The notes beneath the pieces were generated by a model that had not been told where the DNA came from, did not search any database, and saw only the letters and a program-made list of their open reading frames with translations. Shown here in pieces: positions 46,860-54,908 of a stretch of 64,000 nt of DNA. Location of the stretch: the NCBI GenBank assembly GCA_963717075.1, contig CAVQVI010000034.1, forward strand, positions 124,001-188,000, written 5' to 3'. Every line of letters starts with the position of its first letter. Position 1 is the first letter of the stretch. A program made the position numbers and the translations under genes. Origin of the DNA: JBGOTP01 sp963717075. GTDB taxonomy: Bacteria; Acidobacteriota; Vicinamibacteria; Vicinamibacterales; CAVVIG01.

Positions 46860-47777
46860 ATGACCACGTCGACGATGACCAAGAACCTGACGATCGCCAT
46901 TTTCTGGATTGTTCAGGCCTCCGCCCTTCTGGTTCTTTTCGTTCCGTTCGGATGGCCGCTCGTCGCTCTCTGGGGGGCAGCGCACTTTGTTCGCGCCGTG
47001 GCGCTGACGCTCTGCTATCACCGCTACTTCGCTCACCGGGCGTTTCAGATGAATCGCGGGGCGCGGTTCCTGTGGGCGTGGATTGCCGCCTCGGCGATGC
47101 AGAAGGGGCCGCTCTGGTGGGCGGGGCATCACGTGAACCACCACCGATTCGCCGATCGCGAAGGCGATCCGCACAGCCCGACGGTGAGCGGCGTTTACTA
47201 CGCCCACATCGGCTGGTTCCTGAACGACGCCAGGCACGATCGTCTCGAGCCGTCCAATCCGGTCGTTCGCGACTTTTCCAGGTGCCCCGAGATCGCGTTC
47301 ATCGACCGCTGGTTTTTTCTGCCGCCCCTCGTCATGGCTATTGCGATGTATCTCATCGGAGGCATGCAATGGTTGATCTGGGGTTTCTGTCTGCCCACGA
47401 TGACGCTCGCGCACGCCACCTTCGCCATCAACACCGTGAACCACATGTGCGGGTCGCGTCGCTTCGACACGATTGACGACTCGCGCAACAACGCGATTAC
47501 GGCGTTCTTCGCCGCGGGGGAGGGCTGGCACAACAACCACCACCGCTATCAACGCGCCGCCCGCAATGGTTTCTATTGGTGGGAGTACGATCTGACGTGG
47601 TACGTCATTCGTCTCATGGCGGCGCTTGGCCTCGCCTGGGATCTCCAAGAAGTGCCGGAGCGGATCTACGAGGAAGCGCGCGCGATACAACTGCGGCGCG
47701 CCACCGCCTCATTTCTCGGCACGCCGGAGCCTCCGCCAATCAGCGTCGATCTGGTTGAGGAAGCCGAGCCGATCTGA
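46860..47777 (+). CDS. Acyl-lipid/acyl-CoA delta-9-type fatty acid desaturase
   Basis: This 305-residue membrane di-iron enzyme starts at ATG 46860. The three His boxes are HRYFAHR, HHVNHHRFAD and EGWHNNHHRY, with conserved NHMCGSRRFDTIDDSRNN between the second and third. Four membrane helices are visible (FWIVQASALLVLFVPFGW, ALWGAAHFVRAVALTL, LPPLVMAIAMYLIGG, GFCLPTMTLAHATF). It introduces a double bond into acyl chains, using O2 and an electron donor not encoded nearby. Confidence 0.9.
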   Translation: MTTSTMTKNLTIAIFWIVQASALLVLFVPFGWPLVALWGAAHFVRAVALTLCYHRYFAHRAFQMNRGARFLWAWIAASAMQKGPLWWAGHHVNHHRFADREGDPHSPTVSGVYYAHIGWFLNDARHDRLEPSNPVVRDFSRCPEIAFIDRWFFLPPLVMAIAMYLIGGMQWLIWGFCLPTMTLAHATFAINTVNHMCGSRRFDTIDDSRNNAITAFFAAGEGWHNNHHRYQRAARNGFYWWEYDLTWYVIRLMAALGLAWDLQEVPERIYEEARAIQLRRATASFLGTPEPPPISVDLVEEAEPI

Positions 47778-47778
47778 C

Positions 47779-48501
47779 CTATCCGATCTTCACGTCCGCG
47801 ACGAGCGGCAAGTGGTCGGACGCGACGAGAGAAAGCCTCGTACGCGGAAGCTCGACACTCGTGATTTCCAGATGTCCGGTGTAGTAGATGTGATCGAGGT
47901 GGAGAATGGGAAAGAACCCGGGATACGTGAACCGCCTCTTCAGGTAGTTGCGTAGGTCGACGCTCCTGAGCTTGCTGCTGAGAAGCGTCGTCGTCAACCC
48001 CCGCATCCACTCGTTGAAATCCCCGAGTACCAGTTGCGCGCCGCCGCTGTGCTTCTGCGACACGATTGTCGCGAGCCGCTGTGCCTGGTACCGCCGCTCG
48101 AGGAGAGCCGTTCCGAGATGGACGTTGTAGAGATGCAGCGTATGTCCCTGGACGCTGACGTCCACGCGCTGGAGGCAACGTGGCTCGGATGTCTTCCACG
48201 ACAGATTGTGTTGCAGGTGATTGATGATCGGGAAACGGCTCAGGACTACGTTTCCGAACTGGTGTCCTCGGAGATGGCGCGCCGAGGCCATGACCCAGCC
48301 CATGCCGAGCGACGCGCCGATCAGCTCCGCGTGTCCGCCACCACTCGGGCCTGGACCGACAACTTCCTGGAGCGCAATGATGTCTGCGTCGATGCTGGCG
48401 AGAACGGCTGCCACGCGCTCCGGCAGTGTCCGACGGTCCATGCCGCGGCAGCGGTGGACGTTGTAAGTGACGACGCGGATGGCCGAGGCGGCGGGACTCA
48501 C
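47779..48501 (-). CDS. Endonuclease/exonuclease/phosphatase family protein
   Basis: This 240-residue protein starts at GTG 48501. EEP-fold motifs are VVTYNVHRCRGMD, IIALQEVVG (metal-binding Glu), LYNVHLGT, LVLGDFNEW and ASDHLPLVADV (catalytic Asp-His). There is no signal peptide. Substrate could be DNA, a phospholipid or a phosphoester; it cannot be read from the sequence. Its stop is two bases from the convergent desaturase stop. Confidence 0.85.
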   Translation of the reverse strand: MSPAASAIRVVTYNVHRCRGMDRRTLPERVAAVLASIDADIIALQEVVGPGPSGGGHAELIGASLGMGWVMASARHLRGHQFGNVVLSRFPIINHLQHNLSWKTSEPRCLQRVDVSVQGHTLHLYNVHLGTALLERRYQAQRLATIVSQKHSGGAQLVLGDFNEWMRGLTTTLLSSKLRSVDLRNYLKRRFTYPGFFPILHLDHIYYTGHLEITSVELPRTRLSLVASDHLPLVADVKIG

Positions 48502-48555
48502 TGCGCTATGATAGTGGCTGACACCCGCTCAACGAGGCGTGTGGAGGGTACTGGG

Positions 48556-48858
48556 ATGGCGCGTCTCAAGTCGGAACTGGAAGTCGTCTGCCCCTGCTGC
48601 AATTCGACGCTGGTGATCGACCTCAATCTCGGCCGCGTTGTGGCCCATCACGAGCCCGAGCGGAGCAACAAGCCGGAACTCAGCGATGCACATCGTCTGC
48701 TGGCGGAGGAGGCTGCTCGGCGCGAGGCCATATTCCAGCAGTCCGTCGATGCCGAGAAGACACGCGGCGATGCCCTGTCGCGCCGCTTCGAGGAAGCCCT
48801 GAAGCAGGCTCATCAGGAGCCGATCACCAAGCCGACGAGAGACTTCGATCTGGATTAG
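48556..48858 (+). CDS. Small protein with CPCC zinc-ribbon-like motif
   Basis: This 100-residue protein starts at ATG 48556 after GGAGG. Residues 1-30 contain LEVVCPCCNSTLVIDLNLGRVVAHHEPE, where CPCC and HH could bind zinc. Residues 45-90 are a charged helix, probably coiled coil (LLAEEAARREAIFQQSVDAEKTRGDALSRRFEEALKQ). Family not named with confidence. The stop TAG abuts the repeat hairpin at 48858. Confidence 0.7.
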   Translation: MARLKSELEVVCPCCNSTLVIDLNLGRVVAHHEPERSNKPELSDAHRLLAEEAARREAIFQQSVDAEKTRGDALSRRFEEALKQAHQEPITKPTRDFDLD

Positions 48859-48976
48859 TGAATTTGGTCATCTGGTCATCTGGTCATCTGGTCATCTGGT
48901 CATCTGGTTATCTGGTCATCTCGTCAATTGGCCAGTCAGTGACCAAATGACCAGATGACTCAATGACCAAATTCAC
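48858..48976. repeat. Octamer-repeat hairpin between convergent genes
   Basis: Terminal arms GTGAATTTGGTCAT (48858-48871) and ATGACCAAATTCAC (48963-48976) are perfect inverted repeats. The left side holds seven GGTCATCT octamers (48866-48921, one with a T for C) and the right side four ATGACCAR octamers. The stop of the transglutaminase-like gene (48960-48962) lies inside it. A bidirectional terminator is likely. Confidence 0.85.
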
Positions 48977-49640
48977 GTGGTAGTTCTGTCCACCGTTCCC
49001 GCCCCCGGTAGTAGACGGGCTTTCGCCCGAACCTGGCTCTGAACGTCCGGTAGCGTTTCAGGAGCTGTCTGTAGCGAGCGTCGGATGTCGCGATTTGTCT
49101 GTGTGGACAGTCCAGCAACATGCGCTCGACCTTCCACACGTTGGTCTCGGCCGTGCGCCAGTCGTAGTTGCCCATTATTCGTAAGTCGACGACGGCGTAT
49201 CCTTTGACGCGCCCGGTGAAATCGACGTACGGGTCCACATAACTCAGGGACAGCGCGCGGGGTGTGACGAACACCGGGCGGCGGCCGTGGAGTCCTGGAT
49301 CCCGGGACCGCGCGACCGAACCCCAGCGTCCACGGTGACGGTAGACGAAGATCACGTGGTCGAGTTCGTCGATCGACTCGAAGCTCAGGACAATCGGGGG
49401 ATAACCGTGTTGCTCGAGCACGACGGCCGCAAACAACGCCGCTTCGAGGCAATGCGCACAGCCCGCGCGCAGGACGCCACGGAAGCTTCTGAGGGTGGCG
49501 CCGTACGGGGCGGGCTCCGTGTTGTAGGGAAGCCGATTCAGATAGCGTTGAACGTCGAGCGGTGTGCGCAGTCGCGCGATCAGCCGGCGTTCGAGCGGCG
49601 TGAAATGGGGCCGCGAGCCGTGTTCAATCAACGCCGACAA
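48960..49640 (-). CDS. Transglutaminase-like cysteine protein
   Basis: This 226-residue protein starts at ATG 49640, overlapping the end of the SCO gene by 17 bases. A catalytic-type cysteine is in RAGCAHCLEAALFAAVVLEQ, histidine in ESIDELDHVIFVYR, and an acid in SLSYVDPYVDF. This is the Cys-His-Asp order of transglutaminase-like hydrolases. C-terminal basic region GRKPVYYRGRERW is followed by GH, with the stop inside the octamer repeat. Function unknown. Confidence 0.65.
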   Translation of the reverse strand: MSALIEHGSRPHFTPLERRLIARLRTPLDVQRYLNRLPYNTEPAPYGATLRSFRGVLRAGCAHCLEAALFAAVVLEQHGYPPIVLSFESIDELDHVIFVYRHRGRWGSVARSRDPGLHGRRPVFVTPRALSLSYVDPYVDFTGRVKGYAVVDLRIMGNYDWRTAETNVWKVERMLLDCPHRQIATSDARYRQLLKRYRTFRARFGRKPVYYRGRERWTELPREFGH

Positions 49641-50502
49641 GGACCTTGATATCGGCCATCACGTCGGCCGGTGTCCACTCGTTCCCGGTGTAGATCTTCA
49701 CCAGATTCCCGCTTCGATCGATGATGGCTGTCCGCAGGTTGTGGGTGATGTCGCGCTGGTCGGTCACCGCGCGCGCGACGGAGACGCCGAAGCGAGCGGC
49801 GAACTGATCGATCTCTTCTCGCTTGCCTGTGAGGAAGGTCCACAGCGTGGGATCGAATCCGAGCTTCTGTCCATGCTCCTTGAGCACCGCGGGGGTGTCC
49901 GTCGCAGGATCGAAGCTCACCGTCACGAGGTGGACGTTCAGGTCTGGGTCGCCCTTCATCCGCCTTTGCAGCGCGACGAAGTTGTTGTCCATGAGGGGGC
50001 AGAACGCTGGCATCGGGCAGCGCGTGTAGATGAACGTGAGCACGATCGCCTTCCCGTGAAAATCCGTCAGCGTGCGTTTCTTGGCGTCCTGATCGACGAA
50101 TGTCGTTGGAGGAACCGGTTGACCCTCCTTGAGCAACTCAACGCCAGAGATCGTGGTCTGCACCGCGTCGAGCGTTTTCTCGAGCGGCGCATGCCCGACC
50201 GTCCTGACACCCTTCAGATAGGCGTCATTGCTCTCGACGACCAGCGTGCCGTTGATCAGGTCTCCCGGGGTGAGGTTCTCGAACTCCTTCACGTCTCGTG
50301 CCTTGTACGGCATCGTCATGGCTGGCATGAAGCCGGTGATCGCTTCGTGCTTGATCGTGGCTTCCTTATGGTCCGCGGCGATGGAGATGACCTGACCCTG
50401 GAGCGTGAATTCGCGTGAGTCGGCGGTCTTCCGGCCGCACGCCGCCGCCGTGACTGTCAAGGCCGAAGCGAAGGCGATCGAAAATGGCAGGAAATTCCGC
50501 AT
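49624..50502 (-). CDS. CusF-like domain fused to SCO1/SenC copper chaperone
   Basis: This 292-residue protein has a lipoprotein-like signal (ALTVTAAACG). Residues 35-100 are CusF-like: GQVISIAADHKEATIKHEAITGFMPAMTMPYKARD, where His and Met residues bind Cu(I). Residues 125-290 are SCO/SenC: FHGKAIVLTFIYTRCPMPAFCPLMDNNF with CPMPAFC in place of the usual CPxxC, and DITHNLRTAIID with the third-ligand histidine. SCO proteins deliver copper to cytochrome oxidase CuA. It supports the copper theme seen at 25.7-32 kb. Confidence 0.88.
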   Translation of the reverse strand: MRNFLPFSIAFASALTVTAAACGRKTADSREFTLQGQVISIAADHKEATIKHEAITGFMPAMTMPYKARDVKEFENLTPGDLINGTLVVESNDAYLKGVRTVGHAPLEKTLDAVQTTISGVELLKEGQPVPPTTFVDQDAKKRTLTDFHGKAIVLTFIYTRCPMPAFCPLMDNNFVALQRRMKGDPDLNVHLVTVSFDPATDTPAVLKEHGQKLGFDPTLWTFLTGKREEIDQFAARFGVSVARAVTDQRDITHNLRTAIIDRSGNLVKIYTGNEWTPADVMADIKVLVGVD

Positions 50503-50555
50503 CTTGGTAGTTTACAGTCTACAGTTTCAGCGTTTCAGCTCAACGCGTTCAGCTG

Positions 50556-50582
50556 GGTCGTATCTCAGCCCGAGACACGACC
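50556..50582. repeat. Hairpin upstream of the DUF72 gene
   Basis: GGTCGT-A-TCTC (50556-50566) pairs with GAGA-C-ACGACC (50572-50582) around an AGCCC loop. The preceding 50 bases repeat TTTACAG/TCTACAG/TTTCAGC units. It lies between divergent genes, so it may affect transcription or translation of one of them. Confidence 0.5.
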
Positions 50583-50647
50583 TTCAGCTGTCAGCGAGGC
50601 GGAAACCGAGAGCAACCAATCGTTCAGCAGAAACCTGAAAGGCTCCG

Positions 50648-51367
50648 ATGATCTGGATAGGCACTTCCGGCTACAACTACCCCGAATGGAAGGGGAGTTT
50701 CTATCCGGCCAAGATCAAGACCGCTGACATGCTGCCCTACTACGCGGCACGGTTCCCGACTGTGGAAATCAACTACACGTTCTATCGCATGCCGAACGAG
50801 ACGACGGTCGCCAAATGGGCCGCGGAGACACCGTCCCCCTATAGACTGACGCTCAAGGCGCCACGCCGCATTACCCATGACAGTCGACTCAAGAACTGCA
50901 GCGAGCTGGTCTCCGGCTTTTGCCGTGTCGCGGGAACGCTCGGTGACAAGCTTGGAGCGCTGCTGTTTCAGCTGCCCCCGAATCTCAAAAAGGATCTTGC
51001 GCTGTTCGACACCTTTCTCGAGGGCCTTCCGCCGAAGGTCTGCGCGGCGTTCGAGTTCCGTCACGAGTCGTGGCTGGAGGAGGAGGTGTTCGAGCGCCTG
51101 ACACGAAAGAATCTGGCGCTCTGCATCGCTGACAGCGGGAAGACGTCCACGCCGGTTCGCATCACCGCGGATTACGCGTACCTTCGTCTGCGGGATGAAG
51201 GCTATACATCGGACGATATTGAACGATGGGCGGAAACGATCGTGCGCCGAATGTCCGCGTGCCGCGACGTATTCGTGTATTTCAAGCACGAAGAGGAAGG
51301 GAAGGGGCCTGAGTGTGCCCGGCTATTGATGGATCGCCTGCGGGCTCTGAGTGATCGCCCGACCTGA
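50648..51367 (+). CDS. DUF72-family protein
   Basis: This 239-residue protein starts at ATG 50648 (MIWIGTSGYNYPEWKGSFYP), a hallmark of DUF72. Further family motifs are FPTVEINYTFYRMP, KAPRRITHD, LFQLPPNLKKD, FEFRHESW and YLRLRDEGY. The fold is a TIM barrel and the biological role is unknown. The stop TGA (51365-51367) lies within a palindromic repeat, so the last residues (SDRPT) are partly repeat-encoded. Confidence 0.9.
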   Translation: MIWIGTSGYNYPEWKGSFYPAKIKTADMLPYYAARFPTVEINYTFYRMPNETTVAKWAAETPSPYRLTLKAPRRITHDSRLKNCSELVSGFCRVAGTLGDKLGALLFQLPPNLKKDLALFDTFLEGLPPKVCAAFEFRHESWLEEEVFERLTRKNLALCIADSGKTSTPVRITADYAYLRLRDEGYTSDDIERWAETIVRRMSACRDVFVYFKHEEEGKGPECARLLMDRLRALSDRPT

Positions 51368-51478
51368 AGGTCGGGCCTACGAGACCTGTCTACTGAGGGT
51401 CGGGCCTACGAGACCTGTCTACTGAAGGTCCGGCCTACGACGACGCACCTACGACTACGACGACGCACCTACGACGAC
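51357..51478. repeat. Palindromic repeat followed by degraded tandem copies
   Basis: GCCCGACCTGAAGGTCGGGC (51357-51376) plus CTACGA is followed by two partial copies (GGTCGGGCCTACGAGACCTGTCT and GGTCCGGCCTACGA) and then several CTACGACG-type units to 51478. Stop codons of both convergent genes (51365 and 51455) lie inside this array. Confidence 0.8.
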
Positions 51479-52501
51479 TGACGCACGGTTCTGCGACGAG
51501 GTCTCGAGACTCGCGCCTGCGAGGACTTGCCGCTGTACGAAATCCACGATTTGCGTTTCCGCCCAATAGCCATCGTCGAGTCCGAACTTCGGTCCGACAA
51601 ACCCACAATGACCGCCATGCTCGCATAGATGCAGCGTGATGTGGGGATTGCCGGTTACCCGTGAATCACGAAAGGGCGCGGCGGGCACGAAGGGGTCGTC
51701 CTCGGCGGTGATGATGAGCGAGGGAACACGGACACGATCGATGACGCGCGCAGCGCTCGCGCGATGGTAATAGTCCTCCGCATCGCTGAAGCCAAAGTAG
51801 GGTGCGGTGTACGCCTCGTCGAAATCACGGACCGTACGGATCTGCTTCAACTTGGTCAGGTCGAACCGACCGGGACGGAAGTGGTTCTTTCGCCGCATTC
51901 TGCGTTTGAGGTCTCTCACGAAATTCCACTGATAGATCCAGTTGCCTGGTAGCTCGAGCGCGCGCACACACTCGGCGATTTCCATGATCGGCGACACGGC
52001 AGCAACCGCGCACAGCTGGGGCGGCGCCTGGTCGCCGTACTCCCCGGCGAGCTTGAGGGCGAGATTGCCGCCGAGTGAATAACCGACGACCGCAATCGCA
52101 GGAAGACCGTCCACTGCCATCAGCTCTTCGACCACGTGCCGCACGTCGTGGGTGAGCCCTGAGTGGAAAAGGCCCGCCGATAGGTGCTCGGTGTCGCCGC
52201 AGTTGCGCTGGTTGAGCCGCACGACGTTCATGCCGCGTACGAACGCCTTCGCGGCCACGCCGCGCACGTAGTGCGCATCGGTCGATCCGTTCAGACCGTG
52301 CAGCGCGACGAGCGTTGGCCGCTCCCATCGCTCGGGCTGCCAGTGGCAGTGCGCGACCACGCGGTCGTGCACGTCCACGTCGAAGTACCGGACCTCCGCT
52401 GGCGGAAGCTGGGGGAAATACCGTGGATTCCCCCAGCTATAGATGGTCATGGTGTGCCCATTGCGCAGCGACGGCCGAGGGACGAACCTTCTATCCTTCA
52501 T
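51455..52501 (-). CDS. YheT-like alpha/beta hydrolase with repeat-derived C-terminus
   Basis: This 348-residue hydrolase has LVALHGLNGSTDAHYVRG, the elbow VGYSLGGNLALKLAG, the acid loop TAEDDPFVP and HGGHCGF for the catalytic histidine. NHFRPGRFDLTKLK and RNCGDTEHLS are characteristic of the YheT/Abhd family, hydrolases thought to act on lipids or esters. The last 12 residues (RASVVVGASS) come from a degenerate CTACGA repeat array. It overlaps the DinB gene end by 11 bases. Confidence 0.88.
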   Translation of the reverse strand: MKDRRFVPRPSLRNGHTMTIYSWGNPRYFPQLPPAEVRYFDVDVHDRVVAHCHWQPERWERPTLVALHGLNGSTDAHYVRGVAAKAFVRGMNVVRLNQRNCGDTEHLSAGLFHSGLTHDVRHVVEELMAVDGLPAIAVVGYSLGGNLALKLAGEYGDQAPPQLCAVAAVSPIMEIAECVRALELPGNWIYQWNFVRDLKRRMRRKNHFRPGRFDLTKLKQIRTVRDFDEAYTAPYFGFSDAEDYYHRASAARVIDRVRVPSLIITAEDDPFVPAAPFRDSRVTGNPHITLHLCEHGGHCGFVGPKFGLDDGYWAETQIVDFVQRQVLAGASLETSSQNRASVVVGASS

Positions 52502-52982
52502 CAGCCGAGGGTCCGTAGATAGAGGGGACGGGAAGATCGTTCAGTCGCAGGTACACACTCAGCTGGCCGCGATGATGAATGACGTGGCTCAGCACCCAGC
52601 TTCGCAGCGCCACAACACGGGGCACCGTGAAGACCTCCTGGCCGCCGCGCTTCAGCGTCCAGGGGGCCATGTATTCCGCGTCGCTCTTGTCCATCCAGGA
52701 CCGCGCGCGTGATGCCGCACTGTCGAAGGTGCGGAGTACATCCGCTGATGCGGTGAGCTCCTCGACCTTCGGCGGCGAATCGGCCAGGTCGAAGGCGAAA
52801 TCATTGAGAATGGTACCGGTCCAGAGCGGCAGGTTTGCCAGATGGGTGGCGAGGACGCCGAACGACATCGACTTCTGGTGAGGCCGCCACGCGAGCTTCG
52901 CGTCGGGAATCCGCTCGATCAACTTCCTCGTTGTCGCCATCTCGTGATCGAACTCGGCCAGCAGTGCGTCTTTGATCGGCAT
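52491..52982 (-). CDS. DinB-family metal-binding protein
   Basis: This 163-residue protein has the DinB four-helix pattern: DHEMATTRKLIERIPDAKLAWRPHQKSMSFGVLATHLANLP with the first metal His, and VLSHVIHHRGQLSVYLR with two further His. It may be a thiol-dependent S-transferase or damage-induced protein; the family is broad. The start at ATG 52982 has no strong ribosome site. Upstream (52983-53071) is a short-period CGCAGA-type repeat with no gene. Confidence 0.85.
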   Translation of the reverse strand: MPIKDALLAEFDHEMATTRKLIERIPDAKLAWRPHQKSMSFGVLATHLANLPLWTGTILNDFAFDLADSPPKVEELTASADVLRTFDSAASRARSWMDKSDAEYMAPWTLKRGGQEVFTVPRVVALRSWVLSHVIHHRGQLSVYLRLNDLPVPSIYGPSADEG

Positions 52983-53071
52983 AGATAGATCAACCGCAGA
53001 ACCCGCTGAGATCGCAGAATTGCGAAACGGCTTCTGCGCGCTCAGCGGACTCGGCGGTGAATCGGTTCACC

Positions 53072-54637
53072 TTATCGCGTTGACGGAACTTCACACAGGA
53101 AGTTCGCAGCGTCGTCCACGGAACCGCTTCCAGTGTAGCGTGCCACCTGAGGATAGGGGCACAGCGGCCGCGTGCGATCGACTTTCCCGTTGGTGGCGTG
53201 TGAGGCGATCACCCGCGCCGGCGGCGTGCCTTTCTCCACCCAGCTCTCGAGTGACGTCAGCATGTCGAACGAATTCGGCCCTGGACCACTGCGGCAGTGG
53301 TGCATGCCGGGCACGATGTACAGACGCGAGAAGGCCTCCGCTTCTTTCTGGCCACCCACGGCCTTCGTCATCTTCTCGTAGTAGTCGATCGCTCCGTAGG
53401 CGCTGATCGCCGGATCCGAAGCACCATGATAGATGAGGAGTTTTCCATTGCGGTTCTTGTACGGCTTCAGATCCGGATCCAGGGGGCTGAGAATCTCGCT
53501 CATGGTTTTCAGGCGAGGCAGATCCTGAGGGAACCTCACCGTGCGCCAGCTGAACGACGGATCGTCATCGTCGAGCGCGAGGAACCGCATGTTCTGTTCG
53601 CTGATGTCGAACCCGGTCGGCGGCTGTGCCTTGAAAGCGAGCGTGCCATCAGGCTGAAGCGTTGCCTGCGTGCGTCCCGTAATCCACGCCTGCCATCCTG
53701 TGGCGCCACCCTCATGCCCAACCGGGAAGCCCATGGTGTACATCTCTCCGCTTGGGAGCTTCAGGCCGGCGTAAATCATCTTCACCGTATCAACCTGGCC
53801 GGCTGTCAGGCAGTCGGGGCCGTCGGCTCCGGCGCATTTGAGGGTCTCGGGCTTGAAGTGGCACAGGTGTGGGTTGCTAATCAATCCATCCTTGAGTCCG
53901 TCCGTCGCATCGCAGGCTTCGAGCGTGGCCTTCGACAGCATTTCCACTTTTTCGGGCGTGAGATAGTTCTCGGGGGACGCGAGCAGGTGCTGCGAGATGA
54001 TGGCGCGACCAACCTGCATGGGCGTGCCCGTGGCGGGATCACCCGCGATGATCCCGTCGAAGTCGGCTGGATAGCGCTGCACTTCCATCATGGCCTGGCG
54101 TCCGCCGTTCGAGCAGCCCTCGAAATACGCGTGCTGGGGCTGGCGGCTGAAGTAGGCTGCCGTCAGCGCTTTCGTGGCGACTGCCGTCACGTGTGTGCCG
54201 CGGTGGCCGTAGTCGATCTCCTTGGCGCGGTTCGAGCCCCATGTCGGATCGGTCGACACGTGCCCGGTGTCCGTGGACGCCGAGGCATACCCGCGCGACA
54301 GGCCATTGTCGAGGGATCCAATCGATCCACCTAAGCCACCGACGCCAATAAACAGGAACTTGCCGTTCCAGGCCGCCGGCAATCCAAGCCGGAAGTTCAC
54401 CTCGTTGCCCTGCGATGACGCGTGGCCGTCGACGCGGCAGTACTCCGGAAGATTGTCCTTGGCTTGGACGATCGCGGCTTCAACAATGGTCGTGCCCTGC
54501 GGTGCTCTTGCCTGAAGGGCCGCGACCGTGCACTCGGTCGCCGACACCCCTTCTTGCTCGGCGCCCATGCGACCTTCGAGATTCCCCGCAAGCATCACGG
54601 TGGCGATGACGCCGAGCGTTCGGCCAGCCTTCATCAT
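53072..54637 (-). CDS. Tannase/feruloyl-esterase family protein
   Basis: This 521-residue exported esterase starts at ATG 54637 with AGGAGG upstream. The family's CS-D-HC architecture is seen: GCSNGGRQAMMEVQRYPADFDGI (catalytic Ser next to a Cys), LLIYHGASDPAISAYG (Asp), and VPGMHHCRSGPG (His-Cys). The Cys pair is expected to form a disulfide that links the serine and histidine loops. Fungal and bacterial members cleave galloyl, feruloyl or chlorogenate esters, so a plant-phenolic substrate is plausible. Confidence 0.92.
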   Translation of the reverse strand: MMKAGRTLGVIATVMLAGNLEGRMGAEQEGVSATECTVAALQARAPQGTTIVEAAIVQAKDNLPEYCRVDGHASSQGNEVNFRLGLPAAWNGKFLFIGVGGLGGSIGSLDNGLSRGYASASTDTGHVSTDPTWGSNRAKEIDYGHRGTHVTAVATKALTAAYFSRQPQHAYFEGCSNGGRQAMMEVQRYPADFDGIIAGDPATGTPMQVGRAIISQHLLASPENYLTPEKVEMLSKATLEACDATDGLKDGLISNPHLCHFKPETLKCAGADGPDCLTAGQVDTVKMIYAGLKLPSGEMYTMGFPVGHEGGATGWQAWITGRTQATLQPDGTLAFKAQPPTGFDISEQNMRFLALDDDDPSFSWRTVRFPQDLPRLKTMSEILSPLDPDLKPYKNRNGKLLIYHGASDPAISAYGAIDYYEKMTKAVGGQKEAEAFSRLYIVPGMHHCRSGPGPNSFDMLTSLESWVEKGTPPARVIASHATNGKVDRTRPLCPYPQVARYTGSGSVDDAANFLCEVPSTR

Positions 54638-54908
54638 GAGGACCTCCTGTCTCAGCTGGATCCTGTCTCAGAGGCTGCCCGGCGTCAACCGCGAGTCGCC
54701 CTGTCGCCTCAGGTCCAGGCTCGGGAGCCGCGGCGGGGCGATACGCGCCGGACAGGGGAATGCGCCTCGCAGCGCCTGGGCCTCGACGTGTGGGCGTGGG
54801 CCACGACCGCACGAAACTCGTCAAGGGTGAGAGGTGTTGTTTGATCCTGAAAGCGCAGGGGAACGACGAGCTCACCAGCCGAGAGCTGACAGCTACGGCT
54901 GGCCGGTG
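54638..54908. other. Spacer with no convincing gene
   Basis: About 270 bp. The minus strand codes for VVPLRFQDQTTPLTLDEFRAVVAHAHTS at about 54780-54860, which looks protein-like but has no start or end support; it may be a remnant. AGCCG/CGGCT repeats occur at 54880-54905. Nothing else recognised. Confidence 0.3.

Noticed and set aside
48858..48976. CRISPR-like array
   Set aside because: Units are 8 bp with no unique spacers between them, and the two sides are reverse complements; it is a foldback repeat.
54780..54860. Short minus-strand gene with VVPLRFQDQTTPLTLDEF
   Set aside because: No start codon with a ribosome site and no recognisable family; kept only as a possible remnant in the spacer entry.
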